From Actinomycetota bacterium (GTDB taxonomy: Bacteria > Actinomycetota > Thermoleophilia > RBG-16-64-13): 6,477 bases of DNA. The notes beneath the pieces were generated by a model. That model was not told where the DNA came from. It did not search any database and saw only the letters and a list, made by a program, of their open reading frames with translations. Position 1 is the first letter of the stretch, and each line of letters starts with the position of its first letter. The stretch lies in contig PMIZ01000437.1 in NCBI GenBank assembly GCA_003157225.1, positions 7,970 through 14,446 on the forward strand. Reading direction: 5' to 3'. Made by a program: the position numbers and the translations under genes. Positions 5,851 to 6,477 of the stretch are shown in pieces.

Positions 5851-6477
5851 ATGGCTATCACGGACATACTCGCGCGCAATGCCTCGCTCTATGGAGACGA
5901 GGTCTGCTTGGTCGAGGTCAATCCAGGGCTGGAACAGAAACGCGAAGTGACCTGGCGCGAGTACGAGCTCATGGAGACCAACCCCTTCGAACATTCCCGC
6001 AGAGAGATGACCTGGCGGCAGTTCGACGACGCCGCCAACCGCTTCGCCAACCTGCTGCTGCAGCGAGGGGTGGGCAAGGGAGACAAGGTCGCCATCCTTC
6101 TCATGAATTGCCTGGAGTGGCTGCCCATCTACTTCGGCGTCCTCAAGACCCAGGCGTTGGCGGTGCCGATGAACTACCGCTACACTTCCGAGGAGATCGA
6201 GTACTGCCTCAAGCTATCGGATGCGAAAGCCCTGGTGTTCGGGCCCGAGTTCATCGGGAGGATAGAGGCGGTGATCGACCGCCTCCACGCAGTCGACCCG
6301 CGGTTCTTCGTGGGCGCCGATTGTCCAACCTTCGCCGAAAGCTATCGCGAACTGACCTCTGACTGTCCGGCCGACGCTCCGGGTCTCGAGATCCGGGACG
6401 AAGACGACGCGGCTATCTACTTCTCCTCAGGGACCACCGGCTTTCCCAAAGCGATACTGCACGACCACCGCGGCATC
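5851..6477 (+). CDS. AMP-forming acyl-CoA synthetase, N-terminal part (runs off right edge)
   Basis: The frame is open from the ATG at 5851 to the end of the window, 209 residues of what is normally a protein of about 500-560. ATG 5851 has a purine-rich AGGGGGG 10 nt upstream, and the product begins MAITDILARNASLYGDEVCL, a typical start for this superfamily. Family members activate a carboxylic acid with ATP to an acyl-adenylate, then form the CoA thioester. Visible blocks: MTWRQFDDAANRFANLL (53-69), KGDKVAILLMNCLEWLPIYFGVLKT (76-100), AVPMNYRYTSEEIEYCL (104-120) and the ATP-binding P-loop YFSSGTTGFPKA (190-201). The region before the first block contains a second, similar segment (VTWREYEL, 33-40), so the usual single motif is present twice 20 residues apart. 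The substrate-pocket residues and C-terminal catalytic lysine lie beyond the window, so chain length and substrate cannot be judged. It is divergent from the glycosyltransferase. Confidence 0.9.
   Translation, partial: MAITDILARNASLYGDEVCLVEVNPGLEQKREVTWREYELMETNPFEHSRREMTWRQFDDAANRFANLLLQRGVGKGDKVAILLMNCLEWLPIYFGVLKTQALAVPMNYRYTSEEIEYCLKLSDAKALVFGPEFIGRIEAVIDRLHAVDPRFFVGADCPTFAESYRELTSDCPADAPGLEIRDEDDAAIYFSSGTTGFPKAILHDHRGI

Overview
The window is GC-rich bacterial DNA with compact genes, good Shine-Dalgarno sites and no RNA genes, insertion sequences or CRISPR. Several features point to a monoderm, probably anaerobic member of the Actinomycetota: an Mtb12-like lipoprotein, S-layer homology (SLH) domains on a secreted protein, and an acyl-CoA synthetase of a type I associate with anaerobes. 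A Coriobacteriia-like or related uncultured lineage is my best guess. This is inferred from remembered family features, not from a database search.

Layout, left to right: (1) on the minus strand, the start of a lipoprotein gene that runs off the left edge (1-449). (2) A 143-bp divergent intergenic region with two near-identical 22-bp repeats 28 bp apart. Each is an imperfect palindrome TTATACT-N6-AGGATAA, and the second covers a plausible -10 box. (3) A plus-strand molybdate uptake operon: modA (593-1849), a 19-bp-stem intercistronic hairpin, modB (1950-2621) and modD (2618-3496, 4-bp overlap with modB). (4) After a short convergent gap, a minus-strand pair: a GT-B glycosyltransferase (4486-5691) followed by a CysM-type cysteine synthase (3541-4449). 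(5) A divergent gap, then the start of a plus-strand acyl-CoA synthetase (5851 to the right edge).

The molybdate locus is the most interesting part. ModA normally floats in the periplasm or is lipid-anchored. Here it is fused behind SLH repeats, so it should be held in the cell wall or S-layer. The operon also has no modC: ModB and ModD are translationally coupled directly, so the ATPase must come from elsewhere. The tandem operators upstream resemble ModE-type half sites (CGTTATA), which suggests molybdate-responsive repression, although no regulator gene lies in the window. The hairpin between modA and modB could help make the binding protein in excess over the permease.

The other genes look ordinary. 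The cysteine synthase has a complete PLP site and an unusual C-terminal CxxC tail. The glycosyltransferase acceptor and donor cannot be told from sequence. The synthetase fragment includes the ATP-binding P-loop and a small internal repeat.
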